Assembly (NCBI RefSeq): GCF_004339525.1
Contig: NZ_SMGE01000001.1
Location: 2,976,001 to 3,040,000, forward strand
Source: Flavobacterium sp. 90
GTDB lineage: Bacteria; Bacteroidota; Bacteroidia; Flavobacteriales; Flavobacteriaceae
Length of the DNA stretch: 64,000 nt
Direction: 5' to 3'
Position 1 is the stretch's first letter; each line of letters begins with the position of its first letter. Shown in pieces: positions 17,101-27,300 of this stretch. The notes beneath the pieces are model-generated. The model saw nothing but the letters and a program-made list of their open reading frames with translations. It was not told the DNA's origin and ran no database searches. The position numbers were made by a program, and so were the translations under genes.

Positions 17101-18378
17101 TTAATAACCGTATTTATCTTTCCAACGGTTCTTTAAAAATTCGCGGTTACTGTTCTCTCTAGAATTGTTTCCCGGATTGTAAAGAACCGTTTTTTTTATG
17201 GCATCTGGCAAGAATTCCTGTTCGGCAAAATTATTGGCATAATCATGCGAATATTTATAATCATCACCATAGCCTAATTCTTTCATAAGTTTGGTTGGAG
17301 CATTTCTTAAATGAATAGGAACAGGTAAATCTCCGGTTTGTTTCACTAGTTGTTGTGCATTTCCAATTGCCATATAAGAAGCATTACTTTTAGGAGAAGT
17401 AGCTAAATAAATGGCACACTGACTTAAAATAATTCGGCTTTCAGGATATCCAATTGTTGTTACAGCCTGAAATGTATTGTTTGCCATAATAAAAGCGGTA
17501 GGATTTGCATTTCCAATATCTTCGCTTGATAGAATTAGCATTCTTCGGGCAATAAATTTCACATCTTCTCCGCCTTCAATCATTCTCGCAAGCCAATAAA
17601 CTGCTCCGTTAGGATCACTTCCGCGAATTGATTTAATAAATGCCGAAACGATATCATAATGTTGTTCACCGCTTTTGTCATACAAAACAGTATTTTGCTG
17701 CACTAATTCAAAAACACGATCATTGGTAATAATGATCTCATCACCAGCGGAAGCATTTATAACAAGTTCAAAAATGTTCAATAGTTTTCGACCATCTCCG
17801 CCAGAAAGTCGGAGTAAGGCTTCAGTTTCCTTTAGCGTAATATTTTTAGAAGCAAGATAAGTATCTGTTTTCATTGCGCGATGCAATAGAGATTCTAAAT
17901 CGGCTTTTGTAAAGGCGTTTAGTATGTATACTTGACAACGTGACAATAATGCAGGAATAACTTCAAAACTTGGGTTTTCGGTTGTTGCTCCAATAAGTGT
18001 TATCCAGCCTTTTTCTACTGCAGCCAAAAGTGAATCTTGTTGTGACTTACTAAAACGATGAATCTCATCGATAAATAAAATAGGATTTTTGGCCGTAAAT
18101 AATCCGCCGCTTTGTTTTGCTTTTTCAATTACATCACGAATATCTTTAACTCCGGAATTAATTGCGCTCAATATATAAAAAGGACGTTTGGATTCTTGCG
18201 CGATGATTTGAGCCAAAGTTGTTTTTCCGGTTCCCGGAGGTCCCCAAAATATCAATGAAGGAATAATTCCTTTTGAAATTTGTTGTGTTAACGAACCATT
18301 TGGACCAACCAAATGACTTTGACTGATGTAATCTTCTAATTGCTGTGGGCGAATACGCTCGGCTAAAGGTGCTTCCAT
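17101..18378 (-). CDS. rarA: Replication-associated recombination protein RarA (MgsA)
   Basis: The 425-residue AAA+ ATPase acts at stalled replication forks and is related to clamp-loader subunits. It starts with the family signature [22 protein letters not shown]. Walker A is GPPGTGKTT at 46-54, Walker [10 protein letters not shown] with Asp104-Glu105, sensor 1 [10 protein letters not shown], and the arginine-finger region ALLSRC. The C-terminal tetramerisation domain includes [20 protein letters not shown] and ends at KDKYGY. It is transcribed alone toward the unknown secreted protein gene. Confidence 0.95.
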   Translation of the reverse strand: MEAPLAERIRPQQLEDYISQSHLVGPNGSLTQQISKGIIPSLIFWGPPGTGKTTLAQIIAQESKRPFYILSAINSGVKDIRDVIEKAKQSGGLFTAKNPILFIDEIHRFSKSQQDSLLAAVEKGWITLIGATTENPSFEVIPALLSRCQVYILNAFTKADLESLLHRAMKTDTYLASKNITLKETEALLRLSGGDGRKLLNIFELVINASAGDEIIITNDRVFELVQQNTVLYDKSGEQHYDIVSAFIKSIRGSDPNGAVYWLARMIEGGEDVKFIARRMLILSSEDIGNANPTAFIMANNTFQAVTTIGYPESRIILSQCAIYLATSPKSNASYMAIGNAQQLVKQTGDLPVPIHLRNAPTKLMKELGYGDDYKYSHDYANNFAEQEFLPDAIKKTVLYNPGNNSRENSNREFLKNRWKDKYGY

Positions 18379-18528
18379 TTTGTAAAATTACTATTTTCAA
18401 TTTTAATTTTATAGTATAAAGGGGTTACAAATCGTAACAAAGGGCGAGGAGGCTGTAGCTGACAAATTATCAGTATATTGTATTTGGATAGTTTTTTGAT
18501 ATTGCCAATACTAAAATATTTAATAATC

Positions 18529-19293
18529 ATGAACGACAACCACTTTAAGTTTACGACTGCTGTTATTGGTCTTCCTGTTTTTTTTGTGCTTTTTTTGTGG
18601 ATTGTTTATTGGATTCAAATTCGGTTTGATTTTGATTTTTATCAAAACGGAATTTATCCACGTGATTTTGCAGGTTTGCAAGGCATTTTGTTTAGTCCTT
18701 TTATTCATGAAAATTTAAGTCATTTATATAATAACTCAATTCCGCTTTTGGTTTTGTTGGCGGCACTTCAGTTTTTTTATCCTAAACAGTCTTTTAGTGT
18801 TATCGTTTTTGGTATTTTATTTTCCGGATTAATAACGTGGATTATCGGACGTGAAAATTTTCATATCGGCGCAAGCGGATTAATTTATGTTCTGGTAAGT
18901 TTTATTTTCTTTAAAGGAATCCAAACCCGTTATTATCGTTTAGTAGCGCTTTCGTTTGCTGTAACTTTGCTTTATGGCGGAATGATTTGGTATGTTTTCC
19001 CTGATGTCGATAAAACGATTTCCTGGGAAGGACACTTAGCAGGTTTTATTACCGGTTTTGCAATGTCTTTATTTTATAAAACTCCTGAATATGCAAAACC
19101 TATTGTGTATGATTGGCAAAAACCTGATTTTAATCCCGAAGACGATGCTTTCATGAAACATTTTGATGAGAATGGGAATTTTGTTAATACTGAAATTCCG
19201 GAAGAAGAGGAGGATAGTTTTTCGACTTATTTTAATTCAGATGTTTCGATTAATTATATCGTAACGAGAACAGAATCAGGAGATAAAATCTGA
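18529..19293 (+). CDS. Rhomboid family intramembrane serine protease
   Basis: The ATG at 18529 gives a 254-residue protein (MNDNHFKFTTAVIG); a longer reading from a TTG at 18478 adds 17 unlikely residues. Six membrane segments can be seen. The rhomboid features are HENLSHLYNNS (the HxxxN region), the nucleophile in GASG (Ser116) and the catalytic His in WEGHLAGF (His169). The enzyme cleaves membrane proteins inside the bilayer; targets are unknown. The C-terminal 75 residues form an acidic cytoplasmic tail (PEEEEDSFSTYF) not needed for catalysis. Confidence 0.9.
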   Translation: MNDNHFKFTTAVIGLPVFFVLFLWIVYWIQIRFDFDFYQNGIYPRDFAGLQGILFSPFIHENLSHLYNNSIPLLVLLAALQFFYPKQSFSVIVFGILFSGLITWIIGRENFHIGASGLIYVLVSFIFFKGIQTRYYRLVALSFAVTLLYGGMIWYVFPDVDKTISWEGHLAGFITGFAMSLFYKTPEYAKPIVYDWQKPDFNPEDDAFMKHFDENGNFVNTEIPEEEEDSFSTYFNSDVSINYIVTRTESGDKI

Positions 19294-19360
19294 GAGAAAT
19301 GTTAATTCTGATTTATATTGATTATTTTTGTTAAAAACATTCTCATTTATCTGACTTGTT

Positions 19361-19864
19361 ATGAAAAAAATAAGCTTTATAGTTTTGGTTTTCCTAGTAG
19401 TAATCAGTTCAAAAGTAATTGCGCAATGCGATGTAAAAAATAGAATGCTGGCAGATGGCACAATGGTGTATTATTTTGATCCTGCTGTCTTTTATACCAC
19501 AAAATCAAAATCATTAAAAATTAATATCGTTACTGATAAAGAACATTACTTTGTCTCTTTGCAGCCTACACCGTTTCCGGCTAAAAAAGATGGAAAAAAA
19601 ATCAAAGATGATTTAGTGATTCATTTAGCTGATAATAAAGTCTACAAGTTAGCACATTATGATACGCAATACAGGCATAATGATTCTATCATGCAAGTTT
19701 TGTATTTAATAGACGATAAAGATATTGAGTCGTTTTCTAAGTTTGAAGCAACTGTAGCAGAGATTAGAATGGAAGGAACTGAGTTTGTTCGTGATTATAA
19801 TTTTAAGCTACATAAAGATGCAATTATGAAACAGTTGAATTGCTTTTTAAAGAAAGAAGAATAG
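19361..19864 (+). CDS. Small secreted protein of unknown function
   Basis: I do not recognise the family. The 167-residue precursor has a signal peptide (MKKISFIVLVFLVVISSKVIAQ) and a mature chain starting CDVKNRML. The body alternates short strands (GTMVYYFDPAVFYTTKSKSLKINIVTDKEHYFVSLQP) and ends in a basic helix. A TATTTTTG box at 19323-19330 may be its -7 promoter element. It converges on the DUF2490 gene with a 7-base gap. Confidence 0.7.
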   Translation: MKKISFIVLVFLVVISSKVIAQCDVKNRMLADGTMVYYFDPAVFYTTKSKSLKINIVTDKEHYFVSLQPTPFPAKKDGKKIKDDLVIHLADNKVYKLAHYDTQYRHNDSIMQVLYLIDDKDIESFSKFEATVAEIRMEGTEFVRDYNFKLHKDAIMKQLNCFLKKEE

Positions 19865-19871
19865 TAAAATG

Positions 19872-20672
19872 TTAATCATCGCTCAATTCCTCATGCTTGT
19901 GAGATAATTTTTTCTTTAGATTTTTAAATAGATTGTTGAAGCTAATAGTTAATGAAGCTGCATTCACAATTTGATCTCCCGCATCTCTGGGTAAATATTC
20001 ATTAGCATATGTTAGTTCTACTTGTATATCGTCGGTAAATAAATAACCTGCTCCAATGTTGAGTCTGTTTCGGTCAAAAAAACTTTGTCCTGTGACTTTT
20101 GTGCCTGATTTAAAGAATAGTTCATCTGATGCGATTGCATAAACGACACCTTCGCGAAGAATCTTACTATTAATTGGTTTTAAATACTTTATTTGTTGAC
20201 GATATCTAAAAACGTTATCATAAGTACCGTCTTGGCTTCGCATATGTCTAAGTTCCATTCTCATTCTGGTACTTAATGTATAACCGGTTTTGTGAAAATA
20301 GTAAATTCCCTGGAGGGCAAATCGTACCTCGGGCGATTCAAATTGACCTATTTCAGGAACATCTTTGTTGTAATTGTATGCTATAAAAGAAGAGAGTTTC
20401 CAGCGTGGAGAAAGGTAATAATGCCCCCAAATTCTGGCTGATCTCTGGATGTTTTTTTGAAAAATATTAGAAGAAGATTCTGTGCTGCTATAAGCGCCTC
20501 CAATGTTTAATTCAGCTGACCATTTTTCATTTATTGTCCGGTTGAATTGAACTTCATTCCAAAATTGGTTGTAGGTAGTTTTTTGAGCATAGCCCATACT
20601 TGTAATTAGAAAAACTACAAGTATAAGACTGCTTTTTTTTAATGATATGCTATGAGTGAATTTTGAAGACAT
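19872..20672 (-). CDS. DUF2490 outer-membrane beta-barrel protein
   Basis: The 266-residue precursor has a signal peptide ending in TSMGYAQ. The DUF2490 barrel follows: QFWNEVQFNRTINEKWSAELNIGGAY, then strand pairs with RYRQQIKYLKPI and IGAGYLFTDDIQVELTYANEY, finishing in a basic tail. The family is predicted to form outer-membrane barrels in Bacteroidota; its function is not known. It starts 41 bases downstream of rlmB on the same strand and may be read from the same transcript. Confidence 0.85.
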   Translation of the reverse strand: MSSKFTHSISLKKSSLILVVFLITSMGYAQKTTYNQFWNEVQFNRTINEKWSAELNIGGAYSSTESSSNIFQKNIQRSARIWGHYYLSPRWKLSSFIAYNYNKDVPEIGQFESPEVRFALQGIYYFHKTGYTLSTRMRMELRHMRSQDGTYDNVFRYRQQIKYLKPINSKILREGVVYAIASDELFFKSGTKVTGQSFFDRNRLNIGAGYLFTDDIQVELTYANEYLPRDAGDQIVNAASLTISFNNLFKNLKKKLSHKHEELSDD

Positions 20673-20713
20673 TCATTGTTTGGTTTATGTGACGTCTTAA
20701 TTCTCAATACTTT

Positions 20714-21448
20714 TTAACTTCTTTGGCGAACAGCTTCGTATAGAAATGCACCACAAGCTACCGAAACATTTAGAGATCCTATCGTTCCAAACATTGGTAA
20801 TTTTGCTTTTTCATCAACAATCTTAAGTACAGAAGGATTTATTCCTCTGTCTTCAGATCCCATGATAATTGCTACAGGTTCGTTTAAAGTTACATCGTAA
20901 ATATTTTGATCTGTTTTTTCGGTTGCAGCAACAGTTTTTATTCCAGAACCCTGAAGATAAAATATGGCATCTTTAATATGTTCAACCTTACAAATAGGCA
21001 CGTTGAAAACTGCTCCGGCAGATGTTTTTACAGTGTCACCATTTACAGGTGCCGAACCGGCTTTTTGAACAATGATTCCATTTACTCCGGTGCATTCAGC
21101 TGTTCTGATTATGGCTCCAAAATTTCTGGCATCAGAGATTTGGTCTAATATTAAAAATAATGGTTTTGAGCCTGATTCAATTGTTGATTCAACTAAATGT
21201 TCTAATTCTATAAAACCAATGGGAGAGATCGTCGCAACGGCTCCTTGATGATTGTTTGGAGTTAGTCGATTAAGTTTTTCTACAGGTACGTAAGAGAAAT
21301 TAATGTTGGCGCGTTTCATCACTTTCATTAAGTCTTTCATTAATTCTCCGGAAATTTCTTTTTGTATAAATACTTTATCAACTTCTTTTCCCGCTTGAAT
21401 TGCTTCTATAATGGCTCTAATTCCAAATATTTGATGTTCTTTTTCCAT
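20714..21448 (-). CDS. rlmB: 23S rRNA 2'-O-methyltransferase, RlmB/TrmH (SPOUT) family
   Basis: The 244-residue protein has an N-terminal substrate-binding domain (IFGIRAIIEAIQAGKEVDKVFIQKE) and a SPOUT catalytic domain. SPOUT motifs: DQISDARNFGAIIRTAECTGV (motif 1), PVAIIMGSEDRGINPSVLK (motif 2) and LNVSVACGAFLYEAVRQR (motif 3). RlmB methylates G2251 in the peptidyl-transferase P loop. Another TrmH-family specificity cannot be excluded. A TATATTTG box lies four bases before the ATG on the minus strand. Confidence 0.92.
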   Translation of the reverse strand: MEKEHQIFGIRAIIEAIQAGKEVDKVFIQKEISGELMKDLMKVMKRANINFSYVPVEKLNRLTPNNHQGAVATISPIGFIELEHLVESTIESGSKPLFLILDQISDARNFGAIIRTAECTGVNGIIVQKAGSAPVNGDTVKTSAGAVFNVPICKVEHIKDAIFYLQGSGIKTVAATEKTDQNIYDVTLNEPVAIIMGSEDRGINPSVLKIVDEKAKLPMFGTIGSLNVSVACGAFLYEAVRQRS

Positions 21449-21452
21449 GGGA

Positions 21453-21460
21453 CAAATATA
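21453..21460 (-). promoter_or_regulatory. -7 promoter box abutting the rlmB start
   Basis: Minus-strand TATATTTG, a full match to TAnnTTTG, ends four bases before the rlmB ATG. Transcription would begin at or next to the start codon. The -33 position falls in the T-rich region left by the neighbouring terminator. Confidence 0.5.
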
Positions 21461-21475
21461 GGTATAATGTTTATA

Positions 21476-21510
21476 TAAAAAAAAACCACTCTGAATGAAC
21501 AGAGTGGTTT
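21476..21510 (-). terminator. Terminator of the first SusC/SusD operon
   Basis: On the minus strand AAAACCACTCTG pairs with CAGAGTGGTTTT around TTCATT and runs into a T-tract. It lies 24 bases after the stop codon of the last gene of the operon. Confidence 0.93.
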
Positions 21511-21533
21511 TCTAGTATTAGTAAATTACTATT

Positions 21534-22061
21534 TTAGTAATTATCTTCTAAGAATCCAGTTCTTTTATGACCAGCATAGATTAATGTAGTTGTAGTGTCA
21601 AAACTGTATTGAACTTTAAAGTATATACTGTCAGTTGCATGTCCTGTACGAGAATGACCTGCGTTTTTAATAATCTTTCCGTCAGTAACTGTTACAGTTG
21701 TTGCCCCAGGTACATTTGTGTTGGGTGCATTTTTGGCGCTAAAAGTTAAATTTGAAGGATTGGTGTCCACAGGCGCTTTTATCCAATATCCTGTAAGTGG
21801 AGCTGGAGCTCCTTTAAAATCATTAATAACCATTTTACCATCACCACCGTTTGTATCATATGTTCTGGTAGTTACATGTTGAGCGTATACATCACCAGTG
21901 TCTGCATCAATGATATCTATGTACCATTCTCCATTCAATTCGACTGATGGTGTTACTGCTGGTTTGTAATCATCATAACCTTCGTTATTACATGAAGCTA
22001 GAAGTGTTATCGTAAAAATTCCAAAAAGAACTTTATTGATATTATTTTTTGTTATGTTCAT
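21534..22061 (-). CDS. SusCD-associated lipoprotein, probable lipid-binding putative hydrolase family
   Basis: The 175-residue lipoprotein (LLASC, lipidated Cys24) has a short Pro/Asp linker and then a beta-rich, lipocalin-like domain starting VELNGEWYIDIIDADTG. It contains GYWIKAPVDT and the paired GHSRTGHATDSIYFKVQYSFD ... YAGHKRTGFLEDNY. This resembles the small family annotated as lipid-binding putative hydrolase that often closes SusCD operons. Enzymatic activity is not established. It is the last gene of a four-gene operon and is followed by a terminator. Confidence 0.7.
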   Translation of the reverse strand: MNITKNNINKVLFGIFTITLLASCNNEGYDDYKPAVTPSVELNGEWYIDIIDADTGDVYAQHVTTRTYDTNGGDGKMVINDFKGAPAPLTGYWIKAPVDTNPSNLTFSAKNAPNTNVPGATTVTVTDGKIIKNAGHSRTGHATDSIYFKVQYSFDTTTTLIYAGHKRTGFLEDNY

Positions 22062-22072
22062 TTTTTTTACAA

Positions 22073-22828
22073 TTAAGGTTGAAATTGAATTAAAGTCGAT
22101 ACGAATTTATATGGACCTGCATCCCAGTCGCAAGAAACTACTACTTGTTTAGTTCCTGGGGTAACTACTACTGATGTTAAATTTGCAACTCCACCAAATT
22201 GTTCGTTTGTTAAAGGATTCCCTGGGAAGGTAAAATTATTTGTTGGGATATCACCAGTGATTGTTCCTCCTTGTGTAGCAGAAATCACACCTATTTTTCT
22301 TCCTATATCGTACCATCCGCCAAAAGCATCTGATATTTCAAAGGTTCCATCAGTATTTTTCCAGATATAAACATACTTCATATCAACTGAACTTCCTTGA
22401 ATTGGATTTAACAAAGCACCATTTCTTTTTACTGTCGATACATAAACTCCTTCAATACTATTAACTAAATCTCCTGTTTTATATACAATGACTTTTCTTG
22501 TAATTGTATTTGGGAAACCATCTACATTTACAGCACTATAAGTTACCGTATACTCATCAGCAATATTTCCATCTACTTTTTGTGCGTTACGATATTTTCC
22601 CGAAGCTTTAGATGTGTAAGTAATGGGTTTTCCATTTTCCGTTACGACAACTCCAGGATCGACGTATGGTGTTCCTAGAGGCCAGAATAAAGTTGAAGGA
22701 CCATTTAAGGTCATTACTGGGTAATAAGTAATTTTAGTAGTGCCGACTACTGGATCAAGGCTGCAAGAAACCATTGCTAAAAGTAGCGCTGAAATCCCAA
22801 GCATTTTGAATATTTTTAAATTTTTCAT
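22073..22828 (-). CDS. SusCD-associated surface lipoprotein with Ig-like domain (DUF5011/DUF5012, BT_2262-like)
   Basis: The 251-residue lipoprotein (AMVSC, lipidated Cys22) has an Ig-like DUF5011-type domain first (PLGTPYVDPGVVVTENGKPI, then ADEYTVTYSAVNVDGFPNTITRKVIVY). A C-terminal domain of about 120 residues follows, with GVYVSTVKRNGALLNPIQG and SDAFGGWYDIGRKIG. Proteins of this build occur in SusCD operons as extra surface ligand-binding lipoproteins. It starts 17 bases after the SusD-like gene and ends 11 bases before the next lipoprotein gene. The ligand is unknown. Confidence 0.75.
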   Translation of the reverse strand: MKNLKIFKMLGISALLLAMVSCSLDPVVGTTKITYYPVMTLNGPSTLFWPLGTPYVDPGVVVTENGKPITYTSKASGKYRNAQKVDGNIADEYTVTYSAVNVDGFPNTITRKVIVYKTGDLVNSIEGVYVSTVKRNGALLNPIQGSSVDMKYVYIWKNTDGTFEISDAFGGWYDIGRKIGVISATQGGTITGDIPTNNFTFPGNPLTNEQFGGVANLTSVVVTPGTKQVVVSCDWDAGPYKFVSTLIQFQP

Positions 22829-22845
22829 ATACTTAAAGTATTATA

Positions 22846-24354
22846 TTAGTTTTTTTGATCCCACCATACTTTTTGAGTAATAGATGTTCTTTGTTTGATA
22901 CTTGTATTTTTATCAATTTCGCTTTGAGGATAAAATAAAACGCTTGGAATGGTAGTACCAGTTAAGATAGAAGTACGAGAAGGTATTCTGTTTCCAATGG
23001 CGTAATCCTGAGTTCCGAAAGGTACAACTTCTGGGAATTTAGTTCTTGTAGTTTCAATGTAAGCCTCAACATTGTTTACATTAGCTAAAGCAGCCCATTT
23101 TTGTATAATTACTTGTCTCACTGCTTGTTCAGTTGGAAGCCCTGCTTTAAACTCATAAACTTTACCCGGTCCAGTATAAGTTGCTGGATCAGTTGTTGGA
23201 TCTGTATCTTTAGGAACTATACTGTAAGTTAAAAATGAATTTGCAACCCCAAGGTCATATTTTGCTTTTGCACCAGCTTGACCAGAATATCTGATCAAAG
23301 CTTCAGCTTGTAAGAAGTTGCTTTCTGCTACAGTTATTAAGTACACAGGAGTTGTTTCAGTAATATTTGGTCTTGCATAAGCAAGAGCTGTATTAGTGAA
23401 GTTTTCACCATCACCTTGATTTAAACCTAAATAAGCAGGAACCGCAGGAGCTGCAGGAGCACTTTTTCTGTAGACAGCGGCTAGACGTGGGTCATTATTT
23501 GCAATGTAAAATTGTAATAAAGTATTACTCGCAATGTGGTTAATGTCTCCTAAACCAGGGGAAGAAGATAAGTTAACTTCGAAAAATGGATTACGTTGAG
23601 AAGTTTGAACCGTAAATATCCCAAACTTTGCGTCTTTAGTAATGAAGTTGTTTTCTGCTAAAAGAGCTTGAACTGCTGCTGGATTTGCAAGAGGTGTATA
23701 AGCCATACGTAAGTACATTTTTAGCTTTAATGTATTTGCAAATTTAATCCATTCGCTTTCAATACCGCCATAGATTACATCTTGTTTTCCAAAATCAGAA
23801 GCTACTGGGTTTGCTTTGTAAGCATTTACAGCTGCATCAATTTTTACTAATAAATCTTTGTAGATTTCCTCTTGAGAAGTTACTTTAGGGTTGAAGTTTC
23901 CTATTCCGGCCAAAGCTTCTTTGTAAGGAACATCTCCAAAAAGATCTGTGATAACCTGAAATGTATAGGCTTGTAATAATGTGGCAATCAGTGTTTGTCC
24001 GGTGTTTTTGTTTTTAGCTGCTTCGCTTAAAACAAATTGTAAGTCATTTAAACCGCCAGAATAAAGCTCATCCCAAGGTCTGTTGGCAAATGCAGTATTT
24101 AAATTGTATTGGTCAATAACATCATATTGACCCGCACTTGGTGATTGTGTGTGATATTGTGCGTAAAAACCTCCTAAATTTGCTAATTCTCCACCAGTCA
24201 TTGCTATGATAGAAGCTTCTGATGAAGCTAGTGCTAATCCAGCATTAATTTGTCCTGGTGTGTTAGGATCTGTGTTTACATCCAAATCTCCCTCGCAAGA
24301 AGTAAAAACTCCTATAGAAAAGATTAAGGTTAGTATTGTTGATATATTTTTCAT
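22846..24354 (-). CDS. SusD/RagB family nutrient-binding lipoprotein (first pair)
   Basis: The 502-residue outer-membrane lipoprotein (GVFTSCEGD, lipidated Cys20) has the short conserved N-terminus VNTDPNTPGQINAGLALASSEA and the helical TPR-like SusD scaffold (DLFGDVPYKEALAG, YLRMAY). The C-terminal YAIGNRIPSRTSILTG ... VWWDQKN belongs to the SusD-like_2 branch. It captures the substrate as a lid on the SusC transporter. It begins 12 bases after the SusC gene. No enzyme gene lies alongside, so the substrate may be a peptide, small glycan or other compound. Confidence 0.93.
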   Translation of the reverse strand: MKNISTILTLIFSIGVFTSCEGDLDVNTDPNTPGQINAGLALASSEASIIAMTGGELANLGGFYAQYHTQSPSAGQYDVIDQYNLNTAFANRPWDELYSGGLNDLQFVLSEAAKNKNTGQTLIATLLQAYTFQVITDLFGDVPYKEALAGIGNFNPKVTSQEEIYKDLLVKIDAAVNAYKANPVASDFGKQDVIYGGIESEWIKFANTLKLKMYLRMAYTPLANPAAVQALLAENNFITKDAKFGIFTVQTSQRNPFFEVNLSSSPGLGDINHIASNTLLQFYIANNDPRLAAVYRKSAPAAPAVPAYLGLNQGDGENFTNTALAYARPNITETTPVYLITVAESNFLQAEALIRYSGQAGAKAKYDLGVANSFLTYSIVPKDTDPTTDPATYTGPGKVYEFKAGLPTEQAVRQVIIQKWAALANVNNVEAYIETTRTKFPEVVPFGTQDYAIGNRIPSRTSILTGTTIPSVLFYPQSEIDKNTSIKQRTSITQKVWWDQKN

Positions 24355-24366
24355 ATTATTTTTTTA

Positions 24367-27300
24367 TTAAAAGTTTGCTTTTACGCTAAAACCTAAGCTT
24401 CTTGTTGAAGGATTTGCACTAAACTCTCCAAATTGTCCTGATAAATCTGTACCAAAAGTAGATGTCTCCGGGTCAATATATTGATTGCTTTTAGGTGTCC
24501 ATAAGAATAAGTTTCTTCCAATCACTGATAAAGACAAAGATTGAATAGGCGCATTTCCTAAAAGTTTTTTAGGAAATTCATATCCTAATACTACCTCTCT
24601 TAATTTTATAAAAGATTTGTCAATTACAGTTTCTCTTGCTAATGCATCAGAAGAGTAGTAGTCATCTTGGTGTGATGAATCTACAGCTACTGTATTTGGA
24701 TTATAAGTAACAGATCCATCTGCTGCTGTAACTTTTACTACTGAACCAGGAACGATAAATGGTTGTCTATTGTTGTATGTTGTTGTAATAGAGTTACCTG
24801 TAAAGCGTGTAATATCTGCGGTTCTAGAAAACATTAAACCTCCTTGACGAATGTCAAAAGAAAAATCTAATGTAAAGTTTTTATAACTAATAGTATTTCC
24901 AATACCCATTGTATAATCGTATTGAGTATCACCATATACTTGTTTTTGTGTAGATGCGACTGGAATACCGTTTGCATCAACTACTATATTTCCTTGAGGG
25001 TCTCTTTCTGGAACAGATCCTTGAATTAAACTTAGCGGTTGACCTTTTTGTGCAATTAATCCAATTGAAGTTGTACCACCTAAGTTAAGTTGTTTTAATC
25101 TTGGATCTAATTCCACTAAGTTAGAATTGTTTTTAGCATAATTAACAGTTGTAGACCATCCGAAACCTGTACTTTTAGCTTTGATCCAATTGAAAGTTAC
25201 TAATCCTTCAAAACCTTTATTTGAAATAGTTCCTACATTCGCTATTTGAGTTGTATATCCAGTTGTAGATGCTAAAGCTAAAGGAATAATTTGGTCCACA
25301 ACTTTAGAATCATAATAAGAAAGGTCAATGTTAATAAAGTTTTTGAAGAAAGATGCTTCAATACCAAATTCATATTCTTTTCTTCTTTCCGGTTTCAAAT
25401 CTGGATTAGCAGCTCTGTTACCAACTTCGTAGCCATTTACTCCGTTAAAAGGATAAGTTAAATTTCCGAATCCAAGACCAACAGTTCCCTTAGAATATAC
25501 TGATTGAACTTGGTATGGATTTGTGTCAACACCTGTTTCTCCATAGTTAGCTCTTAATTTTCCAAAGTTTACTACGCTTTTAATTTCTGGGAAAGTATCA
25601 GTAAATGCCCAGCTTAAATTTACTCCACCGTATAAAACTGAACGATTTCCTTGAGGTAAAGTTGAATACCAGTCATTACGTAAATTTGTAGTTAAGAATA
25701 ATTGATTTTTAAAACTTAGAGACGTACTGTTGTAAACACCATACAATTTTCTTTCATTTCTGCTAGAAGTTGCTACTGCAGTTTCTGAAGAGTTGTCAAA
25801 CGAGTGAAAACCTGCAATATCCTGACTTCCTACAGATCCAGAAATTGTACTTCCTGTTCTTTGGTTCATGTTGAAACCAAATGTACTTTGTAATTGGAAA
25901 TCTGAATTAAGAGTGAAATCTAAATTATATAAAACCTCGTGGTTTATTTGTTTTGAAATAGTTTTTGATTCAGAATATGAACCTGGCGATTCAGTTGATG
26001 ATCCGTCATTTGGACTTCCAGGAGCAGCATCTACTCTTTCTTCCCAAATTGCTATGCTTTCGCTAGATTGATCTACTCCAAAACGGTATACTAAATTTGA
26101 CCATTTGTTAAGATCGTATTTTAATTCAATAGATCCATAAACTCTGTCTTTAGCATATTTTGATCCATTTTCGTTTAATGTAAAATATGGATTTGTTACA
26201 CCATAAGGAGTGTAATAATTTGATACATTGTTGAATTTATCTTTGTAGTTTTTAAATTCAGTGATAGGAAGATCTGTTGGAATTTGCATTAAGTTATTCA
26301 TAACAGTTAATCCTTGTCCTGTAGCAACTGCACTACCACCAGTATTTACATAATTTAAACTACCAGTAATAGTCATTTTGTTTACTTTAGATGTTCCTGA
26401 AATTCCTAAAGTATTTCTTTCAAATTTATCTGCATCAGACGGCATGATACCATCTTGTTGAGAATTTGAATAAGATAATCTAACAGATGTATCTCCGTTT
26501 CCTCCTGAAATAGAAAGAGTATTTAAAGCATTTGTTCCAGTATCAAAAAAGTGCTCTAACTGATCTGGTTGAAAAGAGTAAGGTTTAATTTTTTGAGAAT
26601 TGTCAACGATATTACCCCATGGTCTTACAACGCCATCAAATTTAGGTCCCCAAGAACCATTTTCGATAAGTACGTGTTGTCCATTCCAACCTTGACCAAA
26701 TTGGTCTTGATATTTTGGTGTTCTTAAGATCTCTGTAAATGAAGTCGCATTTGCGAAACTAACACTCATTTTTCCGGCTTTACCTTTTTTAGTAGTTATA
26801 ATGATAACTCCACTTGCTCCTCTAGATCCGTAAAGTGCTGTTGCAGCACCACCTTTTAAGATAGACATTGTTTCGATATCTTCTGGGTTGATATCTCCTG
26901 ATCCACGACCAAAATCATATCCTCCACTTAAACTGTCAGAATAAGTAGATCCGTTATTAATAGGAATACCGTCTACTACATAAAGTGGTTGATTGTTACC
27001 GTATAAACTACTGAATCCTCTAATGATTACCCCTGATGAAGCACCTGGGTCTGTAGAAGCGCTCGAAACAGTTACACCGGCAACTTTACCTTTTAACGCA
27101 TCTGCGATATTTCCTTGAGATGATTTGTTTAATTCTTCTGAATTAAGTGTTGTTGACGCATAACCTAGAGATTTTTTCTCACGTTTGATACCGATAGCTG
27201 TAGTTACTACTACACCTTCCAATTCCACTGAATCATCTTTTAATTTTACATTTACTGATGTTGTGGCAGCAGAAACTTCTTGAGATTTCATCCCAATGTA

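Noticed and set aside
18478..18528. TTG start for the rhomboid protease
   Set aside because: The first ATG at 18529 gives a natural N-terminus; the extension has no family support.
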